From Cellulomonas sp. WB94 (lineage in GTDB: Bacteria > Actinomycetota > Actinomycetes > Actinomycetales > Cellulomonadaceae), in assembly GCF_003115775.1 (NCBI RefSeq), contig NZ_QEES01000002.1, forward strand, positions 1,674,001 through 1,738,000: a DNA stretch of 64,000 bases, given 5' to 3'. The translations under genes were made by a program, and so were the position numbers. Below are positions 1 through 8,884 of this stretch, piece by piece (position 1 is the stretch's first letter; each line of letters begins with the position of its first letter). The notes beneath the pieces were generated by a model, which had not been told where the DNA came from, made no database searches, and saw only the letters and a program-made list of their open reading frames with translations.

Positions 1-1650
1 GTCTCCGGCGACCCCGAGCGCACGGTTGCGCTGCAGGACGTCTCCGACGACGGGCGGCCGCTCGCCCGGGTTGAGGTCGCCGCGCGGGACCTCGCGGCGG
101 AGGTCGTCGGGCGCGAGGCCGCCCGTCCCCGCTGGGTGTGGGACGACACCGCCCGCTGGTACCCGTCCCTGCTCGCCGCCGGGGTGCGGGTCGAGCGGTG
201 CCAGGACCTGCGGCTGTGCCACGCGATCCTGCGCGGCAGCATCCGGTGCGCCGACTCGGCGCTCGCGCTCGCTCCGCCGGGGCCGTGGGACGGTCCGCGT
301 CCGGGGCTCCCGCGACCCGTCGAGGTCAGCCTGTTCGACGACCCGCGCGTGGAGCCGGTCGCGGCCGACGACGGCCCCGACGCGCTCGCCGAGCTGCAGG
401 CCCAGCTCGCGGCGGTCGACGGGTCGCTCGAGCCCGGCCGACTGCGTCTGCTGCTCGCGGCCGAGTCGACGGGCGCGCTGATCGCTGCGGAGATGCGCCA
501 CGACGGGATGCCGTGGAGCGTCGAGGTCCACGACGAGCTCCTGACCCGGGCGCTCGGGGAGCGACCGCTCGGCGGCGGCCGTCCGAGCCGGCTCGAGGCG
601 CTCGCCGACGAGGTCCGCGGCGCGCTCGGCCAGCCGGCGCTCAACCTCGACTCCCAGCCCGACCTGCTGCGCGCGCTGCGGTCCGCGGGGCTCGACGTCG
701 CCACGACCCGGACCTGGGAGATCCGCGCGCTCGACCATCCGGTGACCGCGCCGCTGCTCGCGTACAAGAAGCTCGCGCGCCTGCTCAGCGCCAACGGGTG
801 GGCGTGGATGGAGGCGTGGGTGCACGACGGCCGGTTCCGGCCCGACTACGTCCCCGGGGGCGTGGTCACCGGGCGGTGGGCGACGAGCGGCGGCGGTGCG
901 CTGCAGCTGCCCGCGAGCATCCGCGGGGCCGTCCGGGCCGATCCCGGGTGGCGGCTGGTCGTCGCGGACGCCGCCCAGCTCGAGCCGCGCGTGCTCGCGG
1001 CGATGTCCGGCGACGGGGCGATGGCCGCCGCCGGGCGCCAGGCGGACCTCTATCAGGGCGTGGTCGACGCCGGCATCGTCGAGACCCGGCAGGAGGCCAA
1101 GTACGCGATGCTCGGCGCGATCTACGGCGCCACGACCGGTGCGAGCGCCGTGCTGATGCCACGCCTGACCCGCGCGTACCCCCGCGCTGTCGGCATGGTC
1201 GAAGCCGCGGCACGCGCGGGGGAGCGCGGCGACGTCGTCTCGACCTGGCTCGGGCGTTCCTCGCCCGTGCCCGACGAGGCGTGGCAGGCCGAGCTCCGGG
1301 CGGCGTCGGGCGAGGGTGCCGGAGCGGAGGACGTGCGCGCGGCGCGACGACGAGGGCGCGACTGGGGACGGTTCACCCGGAACTTCATCGTGCAGGGGAC
1401 GGCCGCCGAGTGGGCGCTGTGCTGGATGGCCGCGCTACGACGTCGGCTCCTGGCCGTCGACGGCCGGCCGCACCTCGTCTTCTTCCTGCACGACGAGGTC
1501 ATGGTGCACTCCCCGGCGAACGTGGCCGACGAGGTCGCGATGGCGATCCGGGATGCTGCGGCCGAGGCCGGGCGGCTGCTGTTCGGTGACTCTCCGGTCG
1601 ACTTCGCCCTCGACGTCTCGGTCGTGGACAGCTACGACCAGGCCAAGTGA
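1..1650 (+). CDS. PolA-like bifunctional 3'-5' exonuclease/DNA polymerase, 5' end off the window
   Basis: The reading frame is open from the first base, so the N-terminus (part of the exonuclease-like domain) is outside the window. The visible 549 residues hold the family A polymerase core. Motif A appears as VVADAAQLEPRVLA, with the catalytic Asp in VADA. Motif B is the KYAMLGAIYG stretch, and motif C is FFLHDEVMVH with the conserved HDE. Proteins of this kind are common in actinobacteria beside the full-length PolA, and they lack a 5' nuclease domain. The role is probably repair-type DNA synthesis, inferred from the family only. It ends 120 bases before the next gene and shows no operon partner downstream. 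Confidence 0.85.
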   Translation, partial: VSGDPERTVALQDVSDDGRPLARVEVAARDLAAEVVGREAARPRWVWDDTARWYPSLLAAGVRVERCQDLRLCHAILRGSIRCADSALALAPPGPWDGPRPGLPRPVEVSLFDDPRVEPVAADDGPDALAELQAQLAAVDGSLEPGRLRLLLAAESTGALIAAEMRHDGMPWSVEVHDELLTRALGERPLGGGRPSRLEALADEVRGALGQPALNLDSQPDLLRALRSAGLDVATTRTWEIRALDHPVTAPLLAYKKLARLLSANGWAWMEAWVHDGRFRPDYVPGGVVTGRWATSGGGALQLPASIRGAVRADPGWRLVVADAAQLEPRVLAAMSGDGAMAAAGRQADLYQGVVDAGIVETRQEAKYAMLGAIYGATTGASAVLMPRLTRAYPRAVGMVEAAARAGERGDVVSTWLGRSSPVPDEAWQAELRAASGEGAGAEDVRAARRRGRDWGRFTRNFIVQGTAAEWALCWMAALRRRLLAVDGRPHLVFFLHDEVMVHSPANVADEVAMAIRDAAAEAGRLLFGDSPVDFALDVSVVDSYDQAK

Positions 1651-1770
1651 CGGCTCGGGGCACCGGCGCCGCTCACCCGGCGCTCCGCGCCCGCGAAGAG
1701 GACAATCGGGACCAAGGCCGCACGTCCACCATCCGGCCGACGAGGTCCGGGTGCGTGAGGCCTCGAGGTC

Positions 1771-2427
1771 GTGGTTGCCATGTGGTCCGACGCTCCGGTC
1801 ATGGTTCGAGCCGCCTTCGTCCTGATGATGATCTACGGGGCCTTCGCCATCGTGTGGGTCGTCGGTGAGCTGCTCACCGACCCGGGCGGGGCCGCAGGCA
1901 TCTCGATCAGCCTCTCCGTCGTCGTCGCGGTCGTCGTCCTGAGCATGGTCGCCGTGCGGCTACCCCGGCTGGCACCGACCCTGATGGGGGCGGCAGTCGC
2001 CCTGCTCCTGGTGTTCGCCGTGGTCGACGCGATGGTCACCGTCATCCCGCGCGGCGCGGAGGCTGTCGCGGGTAGCCCGGGACCCGTCGTGGCGATCGCG
2101 GCTCTCGTGATCGCGGTGCCGTTGGCGTTCCTGGGCCTGCGCAGCGCGCGAGCGGGTGGCTGGCTGCTCGTCGCCGCGGGGATAGCGCCCGTCGTCGAGA
2201 TCGTCGCGCGCGTGGTGCGCGGCGCCGGTGGTGGCCTCCACCTCGGTGGGTCCTCCGGGGTCGTGGCCCTGCCGCTGATCCTCGTCGGCCTGCTGTTCCT
2301 GCTCGGTGCGACCTCCGGGCGACCCCGCGGACGCGTGGGGTCCGGACCCGTCCCGGACCCGACGGGTCTGGCGGCCCCTGGCCGTCCGCCGACCACGAGG
2401 GGCGAGTCGGCCGGGCGTCGTGGATGA
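1771..2427 (+). CDS. hypothetical multi-pass membrane protein
   Basis: The product is 218 residues with about five strongly hydrophobic segments (roughly residues 12-32, 40-60, 65-85, 100-118 and 125-175) and an Arg/Pro-rich, polar C-terminal tail of about 40 residues. No family is recognised. The GTG start has no convincing Shine-Dalgarno, and the ATG three codons later is equally possible. It stands alone, 120 bases after the polymerase gene and 234 bases before the diguanylate cyclase. An integral membrane location is inferred from hydropathy only. Confidence 0.55.
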   Translation: MVAMWSDAPVMVRAAFVLMMIYGAFAIVWVVGELLTDPGGAAGISISLSVVVAVVVLSMVAVRLPRLAPTLMGAAVALLLVFAVVDAMVTVIPRGAEAVAGSPGPVVAIAALVIAVPLAFLGLRSARAGGWLLVAAGIAPVVEIVARVVRGAGGGLHLGGSSGVVALPLILVGLLFLLGATSGRPRGRVGSGPVPDPTGLAAPGRPPTTRGESAGRRG

Positions 2428-2661
2428 CGGTGCCGTCCCGCAGCACGTCCCCGTACGCGCCCAGGAGAACTTCACCCGCTCGCCGAGCGCAGCGGCGAAA
2501 CGGCACCTGACGTGCAGGGGGACCGGATCCGACTCGCCTCGGCGCAGTCGGCTGCTGTTGTGGGACCTTCAACCCATTGCGATGGTCGCCAGGGTGCCGA
2601 TGGGCACGCGAACGTCAGCCGCGACAGGCGACGTGGTCGAGTGAGCTGACGGGAGGCCCCG

Positions 2662-3564
2662 ATGACCGCATACGGCGGCACGGGCACAGCGCCGCTCGCT
2701 GAGGTCCTCGACCTCCTCACCGAGCGCATCGTCTGGTACCGGTTCGCCGATCAGGTCGTCGTCTACTGCAACAGGGCGTGGGCCCTGGCCAACGGTGGTG
2801 AGCCCGACGACTTCGTCGGACGGCCGCTCGACACGCTGCTCTCGTCCGGTGAACGGGACGGCCTGGTGCACCAGCTCGCGCGGCTCGGGCCGGAGACCGA
2901 CTTCCTTCAGGACCACATCACCCGCACCGGTGCGGACCGGTGGACCGAGTGGACCGACCGCTACCTGCCGGGGCCCGATGGTCCGCACATCCTGGCCGTG
3001 GGTCGCGACGTGACCGAGCGTCGGGACGCCGAGCTCCGACTCGCTGCCAGCGAGAAGACCTACCGGGGGCTGGCGCTGCGTGACCCTCTGACGGGCCTCG
3101 CGAACCGGCGCCTGCTGGACGAGCTGCTCACCGCCGCCCTGGCGCGGACCCGCCGGTCCGGGGCGAGCCTGGTCGTCTCCTACCTCGACCTCGACGGGTT
3201 CAAGGCGATCAACGACGACTACGGCCACGCGGTCGGCGACGCGGTCCTCGAAGAGGTCGGTGGGCGCCTGCAGGACGCGGTGCGCGACGCCGACGTCATC
3301 GCCCGGGTCGGCGGCGACGAGTTCGTCGTCGTCCAGGAGTGCCCCCCGGACCAGGCCGGCCTCATCGCCTGCCGCCTCGACCAGCTCACGGCCGAACCGA
3401 TCATGGTCGGCGGCCTCACGCTCCTGTGCGGGGCCAGCATCGGCTCGGCGGTCGCCGAGCCGGAGCGCGACGCCGCGGCTGCTGTCGCCGCTGCCGATGC
3501 CGCGATGTACGTGGTCAAGCGGGACCACCGGTCGGCGGCGACCGCGACGCCTCCGGTCAGCTGA
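2662..3564 (+). CDS. PAS-GGDEF diguanylate cyclase
   Basis: A predicted cytoplasmic c-di-GMP synthase of 300 residues. Residues 10-125 read as a PAS sensor fold (EERIVWYRFADQV-like start, ending DVTERRDAE), followed by a short linker and a GGDEF domain from about residue 138 (RDPLTGLANRR). The active-site motif GGDEF is intact at 217-221. An RxxD product-inhibition site (R208, D211) sits exactly five residues before it, so feedback inhibition by c-di-GMP is expected. There are no transmembrane segments, so the signal is presumably internal. The ATG has GGGAGG eight bases upstream. No EAL domain or partner gene is nearby. Confidence 0.9.
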   Translation: MTAYGGTGTAPLAEVLDLLTERIVWYRFADQVVVYCNRAWALANGGEPDDFVGRPLDTLLSSGERDGLVHQLARLGPETDFLQDHITRTGADRWTEWTDRYLPGPDGPHILAVGRDVTERRDAELRLAASEKTYRGLALRDPLTGLANRRLLDELLTAALARTRRSGASLVVSYLDLDGFKAINDDYGHAVGDAVLEEVGGRLQDAVRDADVIARVGGDEFVVVQECPPDQAGLIACRLDQLTAEPIMVGGLTLLCGASIGSAVAEPERDAAAAVAAADAAMYVVKRDHRSAATATPPVS

Positions 3565-3601
3565 GCGGGCGGCCTACCTCACCGGTCGCGAACGTCCCCG
3601 C

Positions 3602-3871
3602 TCACGGAGTGCCGACGGGGCGGTCCTGCGCAGCTCGCCGTCGGCGCGGGGCGGAGCTGCGCACGGCATCGGTCAGGAGCGCGCCGGTGAGGCCACCACC
3701 CGCGCCCGCGGCGGCTCGTTCCAGGTCGCCGTCACCAAGCACGGTGACGCCTGCTGCCACGAGCATGAGCACGACGAGGGCCAACCGCGACCGGGTGGTC
3801 GGCGCCGCTCTGCCGGTCAGGTACCAGCCGATCGCGATGCCGACGGCGACCCCGAGGAGTCCCGCCAGCAC
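3602..3871 (-). CDS. small hypothetical membrane protein downstream of the Fe-S oxidoreductase
   Basis: This 89-residue product has two hydrophobic segments (about residues 1-20 and 30-48), a Gly/Ala stretch and a basic, Arg-rich tail. Its GTG start directly abuts the stop codon of the Fe-S oxidoreductase, which suggests translational coupling and a shared transcript. It is not recognised as a known family. A role as an accessory membrane subunit of the upstream enzyme is possible but rests only on position. Codon use resembles the neighbours. Confidence 0.5.
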   Translation of the reverse strand: MLAGLLGVAVGIAIGWYLTGRAAPTTRSRLALVVLMLVAAGVTVLGDGDLERAAAGAGGGLTGALLTDAVRSSAPRRRRAAQDRPVGTP

Positions 3872-6115
3872 TCAGAGCCCCCCAGGTTCGGCCGAGGCCC
3901 GGACACGGTCGAGCAGCAGCAGCGAGATGTCGACGACCTCGGGCACCCCGACGCGCACCGGTGCACCGCCCTCGGCTCCCGGCGCCCCGGCGGCGCCCGT
4001 GTGCGCGGCGACCCCGTCGGAGAGCATCACCGTGCAGAACGGGCACGCCGTCGCGATGACGTCCGCGCCGGTCGCGATGGCCTCGTCGGCGCGGTTCGCG
4101 TTGATGCGGGTGCCGATCGTCTCCTCCATCCACATGCGGGCGCCGCCGGCCCCGCAGCAGAAGGAGCGGTCGCGGTTGCGGGGCATCTCGGCGAGCTCGA
4201 GGCCGGGCAGGGCGCCGAGCAGCTCGCGCGGGGGCTCGTAGACCTGGTTGTGGCGACCGATGTAGCACGGATCGTGATACGTCACGCGCTGGGCGGCTTC
4301 GCCGTCGGCCACCGGCGGGGCCACGGGGGTGAGCCGGCCCTCGACGACGAGGCGGTTGAGCAGCTCGGTGTGGTGGACGACGTCGTAGCGGCCGCCGAGC
4401 TGCGGGTACTCGCGGGCGATCGTGTTGAAGCAGTGCGCGCAGGTCACGACGATCGTCGTCGCCCCGACCTCGTTGAGCGTCTCGACGTTGCCCGCCGCGA
4501 GCATCTGGAACAGGACCTCGTTGCCCGCGCGCCGGGCGGGGTCGCCGGTGCAGGACTCCCCGTCGCCCAGCACCGCGAACGAGACGCCCGCGGTGTGCAG
4601 CAGCTCGGCAACCGCGCGGGTCGTCTTCTTGGCGCGGTCCTCGTAGGCGCCCGCGCAGCCGACCCAGAACAGGTAGTCCACGTCCGCGGCGGACTCGACG
4701 TCGGCGCCGATCACGGGCACGTCGAAGGGCAGGCCCTTGGCCCAGTCGAGCCGGGCGCGCGCGGGCAGGCCCCACGGGTTGCCCTGACGCTCGAGCTTGG
4801 TGAACGTGCCGCCGAGCTCCTTGGGGAACGCCGACTCCATGAGCACCTGGTAGCGGCGCATGTCGACGATCGCGTCGACGTGCTCGATGTCGACGGGGCA
4901 CTGCTGGACGCATGCGCCGCACATCGTGCAGGCCCACAGGACGTCGGGGTCGATGACGCCCGAGGCGACGAGGTCGATGTTCGCATGCGAGTCGTCGACC
5001 ATCGGGTCGAGCGTCGTGGTCGCGCCGCCCGCGGCCCGAGCCGCCTGCAGGTACGGAGCCGTCGCAGCGGCATGGTCCCGCAGCGCGAGCGTGAGCAGCT
5101 TCGGGGACAGCGGCTTGCCGGTCGCCCATGCGGGGCACTGCTCCTGGCAGCGCCCGCACTCCGTGCACGTCGAGAAGTCGAGCAGCCCCTTCCACGTGAA
5201 GTCCTCGATGGCACGCACGCCGAGGCGCGCGTCGTCGGGCAGGGCCTCGATCGTGGCCAGGTCGAGCGGCGCGCCGCCGACGAGGACCGGCTGCAGCGGC
5301 CCCAGCGCGACCTCACCGCGCGGTGAGCGCTGCGCGTAGACGTTGACGACGGCGAGGAACCGGTGCCACGCGACGCCCATCGTGGGCTGGAGCCCGACGA
5401 CGACGAACCACGACATCGACACGAGGATCTTCACGGTCGCCGCGAGCACGACGGCGGTCTCGAGCGTGGCGTGCGGAGCCGAGGCCCACACCGAGCCGTA
5501 CCAGGCGGTCAGCGGGAAGTGCCACATGGTCGCCAGGTGCGAGGTCGCGGGGTCCTGCGCCGCGAGCGCGTACTCGAGCCCCCGCAGCACCAGGACAGCG
5601 AGGACGACGAGCACCACGGTGGCCTCGACGAAGTACGCCTGACCGGCGTTCGAGCCGAAGAACCGCGACGCCCGGCGCGCCGGCTCGGGAGCCTTCGCGC
5701 GCGGCTGACGCGTGAGCCGGACCCGGATGAGCGCCACGATCCCGGCGAACGACAGCCACGCGATGCCCTCCGTGACCCACTCGACCGGCGGCAGGTGCCC
5801 GAGGACCGGCAGCGAGTAGGCGGGGTCAGCGACCTGCCCGTACCCGCTGACGAGGGTGAGGAAGAGGATCGGGAACGACACCATCACCGACCAGTGCGCG
5901 ACCCGGATGGCGGGCCGGTGCTGGAACCGCCCGTGCCCGATCAGCTCGCGCACGACGAGCCACAGCCGCGGACCGAACGGCCGCCAGCGCTCCGGGGCCG
6001 GCGCGCCGATCTGCAGGGTCCGGACGATCGCGATGACGCCGCGCGTGAACACGGCGACGCCCACGACGGTCGAGACGACCACGAGGGCCAGGCAGGCGAT
6101 CTGGAGCGCTGTCAC
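3872..6115 (-). CDS. membrane-bound (Fe-S) oxidoreductase with CCG domains
   Basis: A 747-residue electron-transfer protein of the heterodisulfide reductase/GlpC-like type. The first 260 residues carry about five membrane helices resembling the NarI/HdrE cytochrome b fold (histidines at 66, 74 and 199 could be haem ligands; this is inference). Two ferredoxin-type 4Fe-4S motifs follow: [12 protein letters not shown] at 317-328 and [12 protein letters not shown] at 396-407. Two cysteine-rich CCG-type regions come next (VGCAGAYED with CTGD near 487-524 and CAHC at 559-562; then DPCY at 615-618, SFCCGAGG at 651-658 and CPFC at 691-694). It probably passes electrons between the quinone pool and a cytoplasmic partner; the substrate is unknown. 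The small membrane gene that follows is likely co-transcribed. Confidence 0.85.
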   Translation of the reverse strand: MTALQIACLALVVVSTVVGVAVFTRGVIAIVRTLQIGAPAPERWRPFGPRLWLVVRELIGHGRFQHRPAIRVAHWSVMVSFPILFLTLVSGYGQVADPAYSLPVLGHLPPVEWVTEGIAWLSFAGIVALIRVRLTRQPRAKAPEPARRASRFFGSNAGQAYFVEATVVLVVLAVLVLRGLEYALAAQDPATSHLATMWHFPLTAWYGSVWASAPHATLETAVVLAATVKILVSMSWFVVVGLQPTMGVAWHRFLAVVNVYAQRSPRGEVALGPLQPVLVGGAPLDLATIEALPDDARLGVRAIEDFTWKGLLDFSTCTECGRCQEQCPAWATGKPLSPKLLTLALRDHAAATAPYLQAARAAGGATTTLDPMVDDSHANIDLVASGVIDPDVLWACTMCGACVQQCPVDIEHVDAIVDMRRYQVLMESAFPKELGGTFTKLERQGNPWGLPARARLDWAKGLPFDVPVIGADVESAADVDYLFWVGCAGAYEDRAKKTTRAVAELLHTAGVSFAVLGDGESCTGDPARRAGNEVLFQMLAAGNVETLNEVGATTIVVTCAHCFNTIAREYPQLGGRYDVVHHTELLNRLVVEGRLTPVAPPVADGEAAQRVTYHDPCYIGRHNQVYEPPRELLGALPGLELAEMPRNRDRSFCCGAGGARMWMEETIGTRINANRADEAIATGADVIATACPFCTVMLSDGVAAHTGAAGAPGAEGGAPVRVGVPEVVDISLLLLDRVRASAEPGGL

Positions 6116-6163
6116 GCGGCAACGGTAGCCGGTGCGACCGACCGCAGGTGGGCCCGGCCCGAC

Positions 6164-7165
6164 TCAGCCGCGGGCGAGGGCCGCCGTGCTCGCCCGGACG
6201 ATCAGCGAGGTCGGCAACGGCGCCGGAGGCCGGTCGTCTGTGGGTGCGCCGACGAGGTGCGCGTGGAGGCGGTCCACCGCGACGGTGCCGGCGAGCGCGA
6301 GGGGGATTCGCACGGTGGTGAGGGCCGGGGTGACCAGGGCGGACAGGGAGATGCCGTCGAACCCGACGATGCTCAGCCGGGCCGGCAGCTCGACGCCGAG
6401 GCGCGAGAGCCGACCGATCAGCCCGGCGGCCATGATGTCGTTGTAGACGAGCACGGCGGTGACGTCCGCGAGGAGCGCGTCGTCCGCGGCCGCCGCGCCG
6501 CCGTCGACCGTGGGCGGGTAGTCGCCGATGAGGGCTCCGCGGATCCCGGCCGCCGACGTCTCGGCGACGAACGCCGCGAGCCGCTCCTGGTACGACCTGC
6601 TGGCCGTGGTGCCTGAGACGTACCCGATGCGGGTGTGGCCCAGCGCGTGGAGGTGACGCACGGCCTGCCGGACGCCACCGGCGTTGTCGATGGTCACCGG
6701 AGCGGTGGCGGCCGCCGCCCCCGTGGCGTCGCGGTTGACCAGGACGAGCGGGCGGAGCAGGGCGGCCTCGTCCAGCTCGGCGTCGGTCATCCGCGGTGAG
6801 CACAGGACGAGCGCGTCGACGTTCCGGGCCAGGCTGCGCACCAGCGACAGCTCGAGGGCGGGGTCCTCGCCGCTGTCCACGAGCAGCACGGCATACCCGT
6901 GCGCCCGAGCCCGGTGCTGGGCGCCCTGGACGATGTCGGGGAAGAACGGGTTCGACAGGTCGGGGACCATGATCCCGAGCGCGCCGGTGCGGCCGGTCTT
7001 CAGCGAACGTGCCGCGCCGCTCGGCTGGTAGCCGATCTGCTCGGCGAGCGCCAGCACCCGCCGCAGGGTCACGGCATCGACCTTCTCGGGTCTCGAGAAC
7101 GCGCGGGAGACGGTCGAGGCTGACACACCGGCCTGCTCCGCGACGTCGCGGATCGATGCTGCCAC
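6164..7165 (-). CDS. LacI-family transcriptional regulator of the uronate locus
   Basis: A 333-residue repressor with the classical LacI layout: an N-terminal helix-turn-helix (IRDVAEQAGVSASTVSRAF, about residues 5-23), a hinge helix region, and a periplasmic-binding-protein-like effector domain (LGIMVPDLSNPFF onward). I chose the GTG start because GAGGAG lies about nine bases upstream and the domain begins immediately; a longer frame upstream has no family similarity. The gene is divergent from uxaC, with 230 bases between. It therefore probably represses the uronate operon and releases it on binding a uronate or a pathway intermediate. The effector cannot be read from the sequence. Confidence 0.9.
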   Translation of the reverse strand: MAASIRDVAEQAGVSASTVSRAFSRPEKVDAVTLRRVLALAEQIGYQPSGAARSLKTGRTGALGIMVPDLSNPFFPDIVQGAQHRARAHGYAVLLVDSGEDPALELSLVRSLARNVDALVLCSPRMTDAELDEAALLRPLVLVNRDATGAAAATAPVTIDNAGGVRQAVRHLHALGHTRIGYVSGTTASRSYQERLAAFVAETSAAGIRGALIGDYPPTVDGGAAAADDALLADVTAVLVYNDIMAAGLIGRLSRLGVELPARLSIVGFDGISLSALVTPALTTVRIPLALAGTVAVDRLHAHLVGAPTDDRPPAPLPTSLIVRASTAALARG

Positions 7166-7347
7166 CGGTGGGGTCTCCTCGTGCTCGCGGCGCCGGACTG
7201 CCTGGGTTCGACGCCATCCTAGGGTCAGATCGGCCATGCAAACGTCGTCACAGCGCAGATCGCCAAACTGATCTTGGGCATCCGGCCTGGCCTTCTGGGC
7301 CACTCTGGACCAAGGTCCCGGGCGGCATCGCCCCGAGTGCAGGAGGC

Positions 7348-7361
7348 TGCACACGTGTGCA
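7348..7361. promoter_or_regulatory. candidate LacI-family operator upstream of uxaC
   Basis: TGCACACGTGTGCA is a perfect 14-bp palindrome with a central CG, the usual symmetry of LacI-family operators. It lies 34 bases before the uxaC ATG, between the divergent regulator and uxaC. A weaker related site, TGCAAACGTCGTCA, sits at 7237-7250, nearer the regulator start. Together they could control both directions. The assignment to the neighbouring regulator is inference. Confidence 0.6.
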
Positions 7362-7395
7362 TTCGCACTCGATCACACGGACAAAGGACGTCCCC

Positions 7396-8847
7396 ATGGT
7401 CTCCACCGTCACGACGGCCCCGGCCCGCCTCGCGCTCCACCCGGACCGCGCACTGCCTCTCGACCCGCGCCAGCGCGAGATCGCGCGGGAGATCTACAGC
7501 CACACCGCGACCCTCCCGCTCATCTGCATGCACGGGCACGTCGAGGTGGAGGCGTTCGCGGAGAACCGCGCCTTCGCCGACCCCGCCCAGCTGCTGGTCG
7601 TCCCCGACCACTACGTGACCCGGATGATGGTGTCGCAGGGCATGACGCCCGAGTCCCTCGGCGTCCCGCGCGTCGACGGCGGCCCGGTCGAGACCGACTC
7701 GCGGGAGATCTTCCGCCGCTTCTGCTCCAGCTGGAAGCTCTACCGCGGGACCCCGTCGAGGTACTGGCTCGAGCACGAGCTCGTCGAGGTCTTCGGTGTC
7801 GACGTGGAGCCGAGCGCCGAGACCGCCGACGCGATCTTCGACCGGATCTCCCACCGGATCGCTCAGCCGGACTTCCGCCCGCGCGAGCTCCTGGACCAGT
7901 TCCGCATCGAGCTCATCTCCACCACCGACGCCGCGACCAGCCGGCTCGAGCACCACGCACGTCTCGCCGCGGAGGGCCTCGGGGCCCGCGTGATCCCGAC
8001 GTTCCGTCCCGACGCGATCGTGCACCTGGACCGCCCGACGTGGCGGGCCGACATCGCCGAGCTCGCCGAGGTGGCCGGGATCGACACCGGTACCTACGCC
8101 GGGTACCTCGCCGCGCTGCGGCAGCGTCGGGCAGCGTTCGTCGCCGCCGGTGCCCTGGCGAGCGACCATGGCCACCTCAGCGCGGACACCACGCCGCTCA
8201 GCGACACCGTGGCCGCGGAGCTGTACGTGAGCGCCCTGCGCGGCGAGCCGGTGAGCCCTGCCCAGGTGCACGCGTTCGCGGCGCACATGCTCTTCCAGAT
8301 GGCCGCGATGGCGGTCGAGGACGGGCTGGTGATGCAGATCCACCCCGGGGTCCTGCGCGACCACAACGACGCGGTGCTCGCCGCGCACGGCCAGGACAAG
8401 GGCTTCGACATCCCCGTCGCGACCGAGTACACCCGGGCGCTCCGTCCCCTCCTCCAGGTGTTCGGCACCCATCCTGGGTTCCGGGCGATCCTCTTCACCG
8501 TCGACGAGACGGTGTACAGCCGCGAGCTCGCACCGCTCGCCGGCGCCTACCCGTCCCTGCGCCTCGGGGCACCGTGGTGGTTCCTCGACTCGCCGGAGGG
8601 CATGCGCCGCTTCCGGGAGTCGGCCACCGAGACGGCCGGCTTCTACAACACCTCCGGGTTCGTCGACGACACCCGGGCGTACGCCTCGATCCCCGCCCGG
8701 CACGACCTGTCCCGACGGGTCGACGCCGGGTTCCTGGCCCGTCTGGTGCTGGAGCACCGGCTGCGGGTCGACGAGGCGGTCGAGACGGCCGCCGACCTCG
8801 CGTACCACCTGCCGAAGCTCGCCTACGCGGCGCGCGACCAGGCCTGA
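7396..8847 (+). CDS. uxaC: glucuronate (uronate) isomerase
   Basis: UxaC interconverts D-glucuronate and D-fructuronate, or D-galacturonate and D-tagaturonate, the first cytoplasmic step of uronate breakdown. The 483-residue length is normal. The family N-terminal metal-site motif appears as CMHGHVEVEAF near residue 40, and the conserved WYWxEHEL-like segment appears as SRYWLEHEL. The ATG is preceded by AAAGGACG. A longer frame upstream runs through the operator region and is rejected. It is the first gene of uxaC-symporter-uxaA-uxaB, divergent from a LacI regulator. Because uxaA and uxaB follow, the galacturonate branch is the better supported one here. Confidence 0.93.
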   Translation: MVSTVTTAPARLALHPDRALPLDPRQREIAREIYSHTATLPLICMHGHVEVEAFAENRAFADPAQLLVVPDHYVTRMMVSQGMTPESLGVPRVDGGPVETDSREIFRRFCSSWKLYRGTPSRYWLEHELVEVFGVDVEPSAETADAIFDRISHRIAQPDFRPRELLDQFRIELISTTDAATSRLEHHARLAAEGLGARVIPTFRPDAIVHLDRPTWRADIAELAEVAGIDTGTYAGYLAALRQRRAAFVAAGALASDHGHLSADTTPLSDTVAAELYVSALRGEPVSPAQVHAFAAHMLFQMAAMAVEDGLVMQIHPGVLRDHNDAVLAAHGQDKGFDIPVATEYTRALRPLLQVFGTHPGFRAILFTVDETVYSRELAPLAGAYPSLRLGAPWWFLDSPEGMRRFRESATETAGFYNTSGFVDDTRAYASIPARHDLSRRVDAGFLARLVLEHRLRVDEAVETAADLAYHLPKLAYAARDQA

Positions 8848-8884
8848 CCACACCGTCCGCCCTCTCACACCCTGAGGACACCCG

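Noticed and set aside
2428-2661. Reverse-strand peptide with GEVLLGAYGDVLRDGTVIHD in the gap before the diguanylate cyclase
   Set aside because: It reads a little like coding sequence but has no start, no known family and runs into the shadow of the membrane protein gene; not enough to call a remnant.
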